Source: Leptospira selangorensis (lineage in GTDB: Bacteria; Spirochaetota; Leptospiria; Leptospirales; Leptospiraceae). From it: DNA of 64,000 bases. The stretch's first letter is position 1; the number at the start of each line of letters is the position of its first letter. Where the stretch lies: the NCBI RefSeq assembly GCF_004769405.1, contig NZ_RQES01000012.1, positions 62,001 to 126,000 on the forward strand. The letters run 5' to 3'. Positions 38,728 through 47,352 of the stretch are shown one piece after another. The translations under genes were made by a program, and so were the position numbers. The notes below the pieces were generated by a model that did not search any database, was not told the DNA's origin, and saw only the letters and a program-made list of their open reading frames with translations.

Positions 38728-39669
38728 TTACTTGCCGTTTCCACCACCTTCACATTCTTTCTCAGCTTTCACTTTCAACATCTTATCCAACTTACGTTTA
38801 GAGCGGCAATCATCCGCATCGAAGTCGATAGATGCTCCGTCGAAGTGAACTTCGAATACGTCAGAAAGAACTCTTAGCTCATCAAAGAAGAGGTAAACAG
38901 TTTCTCCACTCGTATCGTTACGAGAGCGAATTTTAAATTGTTTGAATACAAGTGTCTTCACTTGAGGGAAAGAGTTTACGTCTTGAGGAACTCCCGGAGG
39001 AATTTCAAAAGTAAGAGGTCTCCAACCGATAAAGTCCAGATCTCCAAATTGGAAGATATGAGAGTCACCTTTCCAGTCTTCTAACCAACCCTCTAGGTTA
39101 TACTCGTTACCACGACCGCAAACCCAAACAGAAACCGCTTTTACGATCCCTGGGAATTCAACACCATAGATCTTGAATTCTTTTCTTTTATTGTTCGCGT
39201 CCAAATAAGCCATTTTACGAGTGATCTCGTATTCAGGAGTGCGAGGAGGACGGATACTTACTGAGTTATCTCCTGGGAAAGTGAATGCGAACTTCACTCC
39301 CAAAACTTTTCCAGTTCCAGCATCTACGTTCTTGATATCTCCAGGTTTTCCAGGAAGAAGTTTAACTTCTCTCAATGCTTGGGCATTGGAAGCAGTAGGT
39401 TGATATTGACCTTGTTGTCCTTGAGGAACAAGAGTATCTTTATCAGTAGCAACTTCCCAACCATAAGGGGCAGCACCTGGAGGATTATCCCAAGATTCTA
39501 CAGTGATGGAGCGTAACTCCATTCCACTTACGTCGATTCCGGTAGGAGATTCGATCCCACCTTTTTTCTTTTTGATAAATTGCGCGCTCACGGTCCCGAG
39601 AAGAAGGATGGAAGAAATACCTACTACTACTGCCGCGGTGATTTTAGTTTTTTTGCTGAGGTTTTTCAT
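38728..39669 (-). CDS. flaA1: Flagellar filament sheath protein FlaA1
   Basis: 313 residues. The cleavable signal peptide ([10 protein letters not shown]) sends it to the periplasm, where spirochaete FlaA proteins coat the FlaB core of the endoflagella. FlaA-type stretches: [40 protein letters not shown] (each within its domain), and the late [21 protein letters not shown]. It is the second of two tandem flaA genes, 21 bp after the first. The larger product in second position fits FlaA1 of Leptospira; FlaA1 versus FlaA2 naming rests on size and order. A strong terminator follows. Confidence 0.88.
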   Translation of the reverse strand: MKNLSKKTKITAAVVVGISSILLLGTVSAQFIKKKKGGIESPTGIDVSGMELRSITVESWDNPPGAAPYGWEVATDKDTLVPQGQQGQYQPTASNAQALREVKLLPGKPGDIKNVDAGTGKVLGVKFAFTFPGDNSVSIRPPRTPEYEITRKMAYLDANNKRKEFKIYGVEFPGIVKAVSVWVCGRGNEYNLEGWLEDWKGDSHIFQFGDLDFIGWRPLTFEIPPGVPQDVNSFPQVKTLVFKQFKIRSRNDTSGETVYLFFDELRVLSDVFEVHFDGASIDFDADDCRSKRKLDKMLKVKAEKECEGGGNGK

Positions 39670-39690
39670 ACGTGTCCTACCGGAGTAATA

Positions 39691-40407
39691 TCACCAATTG
39701 TCCTTAATTTCAGAACCAGGATACTTCGTATCAGATTTATCGGCACGAACTTCTAAATCATCTACATAAAAGTAGAAGCTTCCGCCCACTTCATGAACAT
39801 CGGAAGTCACGAAAATGGAAACGAATCTTAGGTTCTTATCCAATAATGCAAATCTGGTACTTTGAGGAACGAATCCTGGAACAGTTGCAGTTAATTTTCT
39901 CCAACCGAAATAATCCAAGCGACCCATTCTGATATTATGGGTTTTTCCTCTATAGTCTCTCAGTTTAACAAATAGAGTATGACGGAATTTTCTTCCCAGA
40001 GCCCAAATAGAGATCTGGCGAGCTTTTCCTTTTACGATATATTCGTGAGGAGGGAAAACTTCTACACGATCGAATCCTCTATCGGTATAATGAGTTTTGA
40101 TTCCGAGGATATGGTTCTTTTCTAATTGGTCTCCACCATTATCCGGAACAGTATTCTCGTCGAACACGTCACGGATCAGACCTCTTTGAACCATCTTAAG
40201 AGTTTTAGTCTCTCCCAGGGGAGTAGTAGACTTAGCTCTCCAGTCTTCGGACTCCTCGAAGTTTTCGAGTATAATTTTCTCGAGGGGATCCGGTGCTTGG
40301 CCGCCTTGACCACCGCCTTGGTTCCCTCCCGCTGGCTGCTGACCGGAAGTTCCGGTAATCGCCAAGAAAAAGAGAACGCTAGCTAATAAGTACGTCTTTT
40401 TCCCCAT
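39691..40407 (-). CDS. flaA2: Flagellar filament sheath protein FlaA2
   Basis: 238 residues. Signal peptide MGKKTYLLASVLFFLAITG then a Gly/Gln-rich linker. Conserved FlaA features: ISIWALGRKFRHTLFVKLRD, GRLDYFGWRKLTATVPGFVP and YFYVDDLEVRAD. The frame is open to 40479, overlapping the PUR gene, but the ATG at 40407 has AGGAG 8 bases upstream and begins the signal peptide. It forms an operon with the PUR-domain gene (34 bp upstream) and flaA1. In Leptospira FlaA proteins are needed for hook-shaped cell ends, motility and virulence. Confidence 0.88.
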   Translation of the reverse strand: MGKKTYLLASVLFFLAITGTSGQQPAGGNQGGGQGGQAPDPLEKIILENFEESEDWRAKSTTPLGETKTLKMVQRGLIRDVFDENTVPDNGGDQLEKNHILGIKTHYTDRGFDRVEVFPPHEYIVKGKARQISIWALGRKFRHTLFVKLRDYRGKTHNIRMGRLDYFGWRKLTATVPGFVPQSTRFALLDKNLRFVSIFVTSDVHEVGGSFYFYVDDLEVRADKSDTKYPGSEIKDNW

Positions 40408-40441
40408 GAGAACATCTCCTAAAGATTTAGTGCAATCCAAT

Positions 40442-40675
40442 CTAATTCTGAGAGGGAGGGATCTCCGTAATATCTCCATCCTGAATCAGGTCTTGGAACT
40501 TACGTAATACCTCGATCATCTTTCCGACACCTTCTGCCGGAATGAATATGGAAGATTTTTTGCTATTGGACCATTCGGAAACTTTTAAATAGTATCCGTT
40601 CTCATTCCGTTTTAGATCTACCAGGAACTTTTTGTTCTGGGTGGCGACCTTCTCCGTTAGGATTTCGGGGTCCAA
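40442..40675 (-). CDS. PUR-domain nucleic-acid-binding protein
   Basis: 77 residues, a single PUR repeat (FLVDLKRNENGYYLKVSEWS to IFIPAEGVGKMIEVLRKFQ). The relative BpuR of Borrelia binds DNA and RNA and regulates gene expression, including its own. The gene starts with TTG at 40675, supported by AAGGAG 8 bases upstream. It lies first in the flaA operon. I infer a role in controlling these transcripts; only the domain is certain. Confidence 0.82.
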   Translation of the reverse strand: MDPEILTEKVATQNKKFLVDLKRNENGYYLKVSEWSNSKKSSIFIPAEGVGKMIEVLRKFQDLIQDGDITEIPPSQN

Positions 40676-40699
40676 ATAGATTTCTCCTTCCCGTCTCTG

Positions 40700-40728
40700 T
40701 GTATAAATATCGGTAGCCTAAGTTGCAA
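40700..40728 (-). promoter_or_regulatory. Candidate promoter of the PUR-flaA2-flaA1 operon
   Basis: Minus strand: TTGCAA (40723-40728), 17 bp, TATACA (40700-40705), a reasonable sigma-70 match. An overlapping sigma-28-like pair is also seen: TAATTTTG, 11 bp, ACCGATAT (5/8 and 6/8 to the consensus). Confidence 0.4.
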
Positions 40729-40834
40729 AATTAGCCAAGTAAAAAGTTTTTTGCGGTTCGGGAGAAAAAATCGAAAAAATTCCACCCTTCAACCGAAAAG
40801 CCGCCTACACCCTCCGCCCTTTTAAGCGACATAA

Positions 40835-41638
40835 CTAATGTTTCCTCTTATTCCATACAAGGATCCCGATGATCCAGATATAGTTTAAGGCGAGAAGGCC
40901 TGCAAGTCCCAGGACTCCCATATTGAACAAAACTTCTTCCGGATTCGAGATCGGTAGAAGGATCCTAGGATTTTTGGGAAGATCGAAACCGAACTTTTTA
41001 CAGGCTTCCAGAATGGCCTCCGCATAATATGAGTTCAACCCTGCGATATTCGAATGAGACAGAGACTGCCCTACCCTCGCGTTCTGCTTCTCCCAATCGC
41101 ATACTTTTTCGGAGAATTGTGGGCAGACTGCCCAGGTCAGGACCTCGTCACCTTCTTTCCAATCGGATGAAACCCAGGGTGCCACATGGAAATACAATGT
41201 TTTCTTAATAGAGCCAGGAGTGGTCTTAGTGACCTGGTATTTATACAAAAACTTGGAATCCGTGAATCTATAGATATGAGAATTGGAAACACCGCTTTCT
41301 TTCTGAAAGATAGTCTGTTCCGGGGATTTTAACCCCAGGAAGAAGCCGAATGCATGGCTAAGATAGAGCGCAGAAACAGGTGCGGAGATAAAGCCCAGGA
41401 ATAATGCGAAGAATATACTATTTCCGTAAAACTTGGTCAGCCTTAGGGTCATAAAAAACATGGGAAGAAATAAAAAACCAAGGCAGGCGATCGTGGAGAT
41501 CAATGTCCCGAAAAGACCTATCGGTAAGAAAAGTGCGGCCATTCCATTTACAAATAGAAGACCTAAACCAAGTAATCTCCAAGGAGGTTCCGGTTTTTTA
41601 GGTTTTTGGTTTTCCCAGTTTTTGACTAAGGCAAACAT
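40835..41638 (-). CDS. Hypothetical membrane protein
   Basis: 267 residues. Three or four hydrophobic segments in the N-terminal 105 residues, a soluble extracytoplasmic domain (about 115-235, with KKTLYFHVAPWVSSDWKEGD), and a final membrane helix (about 240-260). The layout resembles DUF3592-type proteins but I cannot assign a family. It starts 6 bp after the preceding exported-protein gene and ends the rnd-like/radA operon. Confidence 0.6.
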   Translation of the reverse strand: MFALVKNWENQKPKKPEPPWRLLGLGLLFVNGMAALFLPIGLFGTLISTIACLGFLFLPMFFMTLRLTKFYGNSIFFALFLGFISAPVSALYLSHAFGFFLGLKSPEQTIFQKESGVSNSHIYRFTDSKFLYKYQVTKTTPGSIKKTLYFHVAPWVSSDWKEGDEVLTWAVCPQFSEKVCDWEKQNARVGQSLSHSNIAGLNSYYAEAILEACKKFGFDLPKNPRILLPISNPEEVLFNMGVLGLAGLLALNYIWIIGILVWNKRKH

Positions 41639-41644
41639 TCCCTC

Positions 41645-42772
41645 CTATTCTACGACGACAGAGGAAGAAAATCCACTCCAGATTTTTGTGCCTAAGGCCT
41701 CTAATTTGCTTGGATAGGCCAAAGAGAATAGTATTCCCCTGGTCCCTCTTAAATAAAATTTTTCCAAAACTATAATTTGGCTCTTGCGACCATCTTCTCC
41801 CACAAAATCGAAACTCGTTCTATATAGATCCCCTTCTTTTTTACGAAGATAATTCCATTCTCTCATTGTCCTGGAATTAATCCCTCTAAGTGAGTCCCAA
41901 ATTAGATAGTAGTTCTGTGCATTAAAGATTGAAGGATGAAAATGAAGTGTAGTTCCGACAGTGAATACGATCCGATCCGGTCGGAAAAATAAGATCCCTT
42001 CGCTACTCTTTCTATATTCTTTTTCCCAAGTAGAAGGTCCTCCTTCTACCGGAAAGTTTTGGTAGAATCTATGCACCTGCCAAAGATAATCCGGATCTTC
42101 TCCCGAAAACTCCCTGTCCTCGTCTGGAAATAAATAAGTCAGATCGGGAGGAAGATCGAATGAATATGCAAAGTCCGAACTTCTGATCTTTAAAACTTCA
42201 GGTGTCCAACAACCGAATGGATCCGTAAACCTTTGCAGCTCTTTTTCTTTATGCGCATATTGGTCTAAAAATTTTCCCAGAAGTTTTGCTGTTTTTTCAT
42301 AACCTTCCGGTACCAGTTTTCCATATCTCAATCGATAACAGTACATGGAACCTTTCAAGAGTCGGATTGCAGAATACGGATTTGCATGTTTTTGCAAACT
42401 TTCCGCCTCGCTATAATGTAGATCCAATTCTTGTCTGTTCGGAAATACTTCTTTATAATTCCGATCCAGGATCATCTCCACCTTTCCGTCCTTATAAAAA
42501 CGATAATTGCGAGATCTGGAGTCCGTTTTCCAAACATAATGTGCGCTTAAACGAAAAGCAGTTTGGAGCCTATTATAGAGTAGTTCTTCTTTTTTTTCTT
42601 GGTCGGAAAACCAAGGCTGGCGCAGAAGTGGGTCTAGCTCTTGGGCAGAAATGGGCACAGTAAAAAAAGCAAGGGCAATCGAATTATAAAGGATAAACAG
42701 AAAAATAGTATATAATAATTTTATAATATACAAGACACGCGAGAACGGATTATTTAAAACCCGCGATTTCAC
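41645..42772 (-). CDS. Hypothetical exported protein
   Basis: 375 residues. A long N-terminal hydrophobic region (LLYTIFLFILYNSIALAFF) ends in PISAQE, a likely signal-peptidase site. The remainder is soluble, rich in Tyr, Trp and charged residues; no family is recognised. It starts with GTG overlapping the radA stop (GTGA), with AAGGT upstream, so it is coupled to radA although its location differs. The downstream membrane-protein gene follows after 6 bp. Confidence 0.6.
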   Translation of the reverse strand: MKSRVLNNPFSRVLYIIKLLYTIFLFILYNSIALAFFTVPISAQELDPLLRQPWFSDQEKKEELLYNRLQTAFRLSAHYVWKTDSRSRNYRFYKDGKVEMILDRNYKEVFPNRQELDLHYSEAESLQKHANPYSAIRLLKGSMYCYRLRYGKLVPEGYEKTAKLLGKFLDQYAHKEKELQRFTDPFGCWTPEVLKIRSSDFAYSFDLPPDLTYLFPDEDREFSGEDPDYLWQVHRFYQNFPVEGGPSTWEKEYRKSSEGILFFRPDRIVFTVGTTLHFHPSIFNAQNYYLIWDSLRGINSRTMREWNYLRKKEGDLYRTSFDFVGEDGRKSQIIVLEKFYLRGTRGILFSLAYPSKLEALGTKIWSGFSSSVVVE

Positions 42773-44136
42773 TTAAACAGACCTTCTAATTCCCTTAGAG
42801 CGCTAATCCCTACGATCTCCATTCCGGGAATTTTTTCAAGCTCTGCCAGATTTCCTTTAGGAAGAAATACGGTTTCTATCCCTACACCTTTCAGCTCTTT
42901 TAATCGAAGGGAAACTTGCCCCACAGAACGAACTTCTCCGGATAATCCTACTTCTCCAATGACTGCAAATCCTGATTGAACAGGTCTTTCAGTATAACTG
43001 GAAAGTATAGAAGCACAGATCGCAAGGTCGAGTGCTGGTTCGTCCACTTGCAATCCTCCTGCCAGGTTCCCGAATATATCACATTCTGATAATGTATGTC
43101 CCAAGTATTTTTCGATAACTGCCGCAAGGAGTATGAGTCTTCGAGTGTCGGGACCTTCTGCCATTCTTCTTGCTTGAGAATAATTTGTCCTACTTACCAA
43201 GGCTTGGACTTCTACACTGAGAGCTCTGCTTCCTTCTACAACAGAACTGATGACCGATCCACTTTTTCCTTCCGTGAGAGAACTGATAAATACTCTTTGT
43301 CTGTCTTTTACTTCTTTTAAGCCGGATTCCAACATTTCGAAAACTGCAAGGTCTCCCACTGCGCCGAATCTGTTTTTTACGGCACGAAGAAGTCTGAAAT
43401 AATTCAGTTTGTCCCCTTCGAAGTACAATACCGTATCGACTAAATGTTCCAATACCTTAGGACCTGCGATCGCTCCATCCTTAGTAATATGTCCTGTCAT
43501 TATAATCGGGATTCCGGTACGCTTTGCGGTTTCCAAGAGAACCTGTGTACATTCTCTAAGTTGTGTAACTGTTCCTGCTTGGTTGGGAAGTGCTTCTCTC
43601 GTAAGAGTCTGGATCGAATCTACAAATACCAGATCGGGGGCAATATCCTCGACCATCGCGGAAATATTCTCCGCATATGTTTCGGAGGAAAGAAGAAGAT
43701 TCTCTGATAGAACATTCATCCGCGCCGCTCTTAAACCCACTTGAGCCGCAGATTCTTCACCGGAAATGTATAAAATTTTTCTGCCTTGAGAGATCATACT
43801 TCTACTGATCTCTAAGATGAGTGTGGACTTACCTACTCCAGGTTCTCCACCTACTAAGATCAAACTTCCAGGAACAAGTCCTCCGCCTAAAACCAAATCC
43901 AATTCGGAAAGCCCCGAACTCAGACGTTTTGTATCATCGGAAGGAATCGAATCTATAGGAACAGGTTCTTTATATACTGCGGATTTTTTATAACTGGGAG
44001 AAGAGGAAAAACGATCCCCTCCCGATTCTTCTACGATCGTATTCCATTTTCCACAGGATTCACATTTACCTGCCCAACGGGAAAATTCCTGTCCGCAAGA
44101 TTGGCAAAGAAAGGTTTTGGAAATTTTCTTTTTCAA
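42769..44136 (-). CDS. radA: DNA repair protein RadA
   Basis: 455 residues, near E. coli RadA (460). It is a RecA-like ATPase that promotes branch migration and processing of recombination intermediates. Domains: N-terminal zinc finger CQSC...CESC (Cys11, 14, 25, 28), Walker A GGEPGVGKST, the RadA-specific KNRFG motif (AVKNRFGAVGDLAVFEM), and a C-terminal Lon-like domain (EPALDLAICASILSSY). The frame reaches a TTG at 44166, but the TTG at 44136 overlaps the upstream stop as TTGA and gives the standard N-terminus. Confidence 0.95.
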   Translation of the reverse strand: MKKKISKTFLCQSCGQEFSRWAGKCESCGKWNTIVEESGGDRFSSSPSYKKSAVYKEPVPIDSIPSDDTKRLSSGLSELDLVLGGGLVPGSLILVGGEPGVGKSTLILEISRSMISQGRKILYISGEESAAQVGLRAARMNVLSENLLLSSETYAENISAMVEDIAPDLVFVDSIQTLTREALPNQAGTVTQLRECTQVLLETAKRTGIPIIMTGHITKDGAIAGPKVLEHLVDTVLYFEGDKLNYFRLLRAVKNRFGAVGDLAVFEMLESGLKEVKDRQRVFISSLTEGKSGSVISSVVEGSRALSVEVQALVSRTNYSQARRMAEGPDTRRLILLAAVIEKYLGHTLSECDIFGNLAGGLQVDEPALDLAICASILSSYTERPVQSGFAVIGEVGLSGEVRSVGQVSLRLKELKGVGIETVFLPKGNLAELEKIPGMEIVGISALRELEGLFK

Positions 44137-44771
44137 TGTTCGAATAAATTCTCCATTTGGAGCCAATCAATCTGATTGAATACGGGAAGACATTGGAACG
44201 CTTCTTGTGCGAGTTCATATCTTCCTTCTCGAATCAATATCTGAGTAAGTTTTTGGGAAAGAGAGATCAGGAATAAAACATCTCCGGATGCATATTCGAT
44301 CTGATCCTTAGTTAAACTTTGAGCACCCCAATCGGAGGACTGATTTTTTTTATCCAAGGTCTCGTCGAAAAATTCTCTGATAATATCTTTCAGACCATGT
44401 CTGTCTGTATAAGTGCGAGCAAGCTTGGATCCAATCTTAGTACAAAAAACTCCCTTGGTTAAAATCCCAAGTCTGTATCTTAAGAATAAAGTATCCATCC
44501 TAGCGAAATGGAATACTTTTATAATATCAGGATTTTCGAATAATTTCTTGAGTAGAGGAGCTTCCGTTTGGTTGGGCAGAATTTGTACCAGGCTCACTCT
44601 ATTTTTGGAATCACAGATTTGGACCACGCAAAGACGATCTCTTCTTGGATTTAAACCCATCATTTCGCAATCTACTGCCAAATGATCGTCTTCTAAATAT
44701 TCTTTGAATCTCTCTTCTGAAAGATCGCCCGGAAAAAGATCCGGCTTATTGTTCGCGCGGTTAGATGCCAT
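44133..44771 (-). CDS. 3'-5' exonuclease of the ribonuclease D type
   Basis: 212 residues. It is only the DEDD exonuclease domain, lacking the HRDC domains of full-length RNase D. Active-site residues are present: VDCEMMG (Asp34, Glu36), HFARMD (Asp93) and YASGD (Tyr160, Asp164), the DEDDy pattern. Likely substrates are tRNA 3' ends or other structured RNAs. It leads the operon with radA (overlap TTGA) and is divergent from the GH36 gene, 106 bp apart. Confidence 0.88.
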   Translation of the reverse strand: MASNRANNKPDLFPGDLSEERFKEYLEDDHLAVDCEMMGLNPRRDRLCVVQICDSKNRVSLVQILPNQTEAPLLKKLFENPDIIKVFHFARMDTLFLRYRLGILTKGVFCTKIGSKLARTYTDRHGLKDIIREFFDETLDKKNQSSDWGAQSLTKDQIEYASGDVLFLISLSQKLTQILIREGRYELAQEAFQCLPVFNQIDWLQMENLFEH

Positions 44772-44877
44772 AAAGCCAAAATAATCGAATAGGATCTCAG
44801 GTCCGCAAGAAAAGTCCTGCCTCTCCGGCGGTTTTTTTCCTTTTCTATCTTTCGAATCAGTAAACCATCGTCCTAGA

Positions 44878-46803
44878 ATGAAAGCAATTTTGCGAACCCG
44901 TATCTATGAAGAAGAACAAAAGTCTCAGTTTGAGTTCCCGGCAGGAAGAGCAGAGACCAAGAGTGATTGCGGGAATTATAAGTTTTCCTTTAAATTAGTC
45001 AAATCCCAGGGCAAATCCACATATGCTCCCATTTTAGAATGGATAGCAGAAAGAAGGCCCCCTGCAGGTTTAGAACTCCTTACCTTCGAGTGGGAACTTC
45101 CTTCTCATGGGATCAAAGAAGGAAAAATTTTCAGACATGGATACCAGTCCTGGAGTCTTTCCGCTGCAGAAGATCTAAAAGATGCAGACATTGCTCCGAA
45201 AATAGGTTTCTTACATTATGCCCAAGAGAATGTTTACTCGGAACATGCGGGAGAAGAAGGTAACTGGATCTCAGAAGCCTACGTTATCTTATTACCTAAA
45301 AACGAAGACACTAAGTTTTTTGCTGGGGCAGTTTCCAAAGGAGAAGAAGGAGTTAAGTTTAAAATTCTGACCTCACCTTCTTCCAAAAAAGGCGCGGAGG
45401 ATTTTTTCAGCGGAGATATTAGAGTAGTATATGATTTCTTCCGCTTCGAAGATTTTAAAGGAAATAAACTACCACTTACCCAGATCCGTGTTTCCAAATT
45501 TACAGGCGACGAAGCGATCTTTATTAAAAATTATTTCGCAGAACTTGCAAAAAATCTAAAAGTAAAACTTCCGGAAACACAGGTCCCAACAGGTTGGTGT
45601 TCTTGGTATCATTATTATACCAAAATTTCAGAGAAGATCATTCTTCAAAATTTGAAAGAACTTAGATCCAAAAACCTAGGATTAAAAGTTTTTCAAATTG
45701 ATGATGGTTACCAAGCGGAGATTGGAGACTGGTTAGAAACAAATGATCGTTTTCCGGGTGGAATGGGCTTACTTGCAGAAGCAATCCGTTCCGAAAAATT
45801 AATGCCTGGGATCTGGCTTGCTCCATTCCTAGTTCGTAAAAAATCCAAATTTTTCCAGAAATTTCCGGAAGCAGTTTTAAAAGACAGAGATGGAAATCCG
45901 GTACCTGCACTTTGGAATCCAAATTGGGGAATAGATCATACTTATAGTTTAGATGTGACCCACCCTGCTTCTAAAGAATTTTTAGCCACGGTCTTCAAAA
46001 CTATCGTTAAAGAATACGGATACAAATACCTAAAACTGGATTTCTTGTATTCTGCATTACTTCCTGGTTGGACTTATGACAGAAGTTTATCGCCTCATAC
46101 TCGTTATGCGGAAGCGATTAAGTTCATCCGAAAAGTAGTCGGAAAAGATATATTCATCCTAGGTTGTGGAGCTCCAATGCTTCCATCTGTCGGACTATTT
46201 GATGCAATGAGAATTTCCTGTGATGTGGCACCTTTCTGGTATCGAGAAAAATCCAGGATCCTAGTAAAAGATAGAAACGGGCTCTGCACGGAAAGAGCAC
46301 TCATCAATGATATCACCAGAGCTTCTATGCATAGAACACTTTGGTTAAATGATCCGGATTGTTTGTTAGTTCGTAAAAAGAAAAATAGTATGACGGAAGC
46401 CCAGACAAAGATCATGGCAAGTATCATGTCCGTGTCTGGAGGAATGTTATTCGTTTCAGACGATCTTTCGCTGGTAAATGAAGATCGACTTGAATTATTA
46501 CAAAAAAGTTTAACACTCCAATCCAAGTGTAGAGGTAAAACCCCTCTTCCAGTAGGACTCGGAACTGAGTTTTTCCCGAGCGCTCTATACAATCCTTCCG
46601 GTTATTTAGGGATTTGGAATCCAAGTAACGAAAAGAAAGAGATCTCACTCTCCTTATTCTTCCCTTGGGATAAAAAGAATTCTATTGATTATTGGACTGG
46701 AAAAAAACCGGAGTCCTTAGAGATAGATTCCCGTAAAAAAATTCTCAAAATTGAAATGGAACCTTGGTCCACTGTGGTCCTATATTCCGGAAAACAAAGT
46801 TGA
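44878..46803 (+). CDS. GH36-family alpha-galactosidase-type glycosidase
   Basis: 641 residues. Family 36 retaining glycoside hydrolase. N-terminal beta-supersandwich (about 1-225), then a TIM barrel with WCSWYHYY (240-247), QIDDGYQ (273-279), the nucleophile in KLDF (Asp388) and the acid/base in RISCDVAP (Asp449). The C-terminal beta domain is short. No signal peptide is seen, so it is cytoplasmic. Family members cleave alpha-galactosides such as melibiose and raffinose; some act on other alpha-linked sugars. No transporter or regulator adjoins it, so the substrate is open. There is no strong ribosome binding site before the ATG. Confidence 0.88.
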   Translation: MKAILRTRIYEEEQKSQFEFPAGRAETKSDCGNYKFSFKLVKSQGKSTYAPILEWIAERRPPAGLELLTFEWELPSHGIKEGKIFRHGYQSWSLSAAEDLKDADIAPKIGFLHYAQENVYSEHAGEEGNWISEAYVILLPKNEDTKFFAGAVSKGEEGVKFKILTSPSSKKGAEDFFSGDIRVVYDFFRFEDFKGNKLPLTQIRVSKFTGDEAIFIKNYFAELAKNLKVKLPETQVPTGWCSWYHYYTKISEKIILQNLKELRSKNLGLKVFQIDDGYQAEIGDWLETNDRFPGGMGLLAEAIRSEKLMPGIWLAPFLVRKKSKFFQKFPEAVLKDRDGNPVPALWNPNWGIDHTYSLDVTHPASKEFLATVFKTIVKEYGYKYLKLDFLYSALLPGWTYDRSLSPHTRYAEAIKFIRKVVGKDIFILGCGAPMLPSVGLFDAMRISCDVAPFWYREKSRILVKDRNGLCTERALINDITRASMHRTLWLNDPDCLLVRKKKNSMTEAQTKIMASIMSVSGGMLFVSDDLSLVNEDRLELLQKSLTLQSKCRGKTPLPVGLGTEFFPSALYNPSGYLGIWNPSNEKKEISLSLFFPWDKKNSIDYWTGKKPESLEIDSRKKILKIEMEPWSTVVLYSGKQS

Positions 46804-46889
46804 CTCTTACTTAAATCGGGAAGAGAATAGGCGCGAACGTGTCAGAAACTTTCTTCCAAAATTAGGAAGATCAAAGACGAGGTACATCA

Positions 46890-47351
46890 ATGAAATTTTT
46901 TCACAAAATTCTGGGAGCAGGTTTACTTATATTCGGTATCCTACTTTCCCAAAATTGTTTTATAGATTCCATATCAAATTCACTTTCTAAATCTTCGGAC
47001 TCACTACAAAGTATTTCTAATGCTGTGGTATCCGTAGTTTCTTCCGTTTCCTCTTCTTCCAAAGACGAAGCTGCAGAAAAGAAAGGATATAAAAGAGACG
47101 TAGAGAACCTAACCGCTTTCTATTTACAAACCGGATCCACTCGTTCTTCCGAATTTGAATCTGACTTAGCAGAACTCGCTTCTAAAAACGGAGTGATTAA
47201 CTGGAAAAATTCAGAGAGCACTTATGTTTCCATCGGAAGAGGACTCAAAAAAGCGGGAGTAAGCGAAGAAGGTTTTAAAAGTTTTGCTGCAAACATAAAC
47301 TTCAAACCTGAGATTGCAAAAGCTCTGGAAAGAGGCTATCTTTCCCTCTAA
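46890..47351 (+). CDS. Small putative lipoprotein
   Basis: 153 residues. Signal peptide with lipobox LLSQNCF (Cys23), then a Ser-rich stretch (about 28-60) and a charged, probably helical C-terminal domain. GAGG lies 7 bases before the ATG. No family of known function is recognised. It is 86 bp after the GH36 gene, and the DUF4105-like gene starts 2 bp after its stop. Confidence 0.65.
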   Translation: MKFFHKILGAGLLIFGILLSQNCFIDSISNSLSKSSDSLQSISNAVVSVVSSVSSSSKDEAAEKKGYKRDVENLTAFYLQTGSTRSSEFESDLAELASKNGVINWKNSESTYVSIGRGLKKAGVSEEGFKSFAANINFKPEIAKALERGYLSL

Positions 47352-47352
47352 T

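Noticed and set aside
46104..46592. 162-codon minus-strand open frame
   Set aside because: Antisense to the well-supported GH36 catalytic domain.
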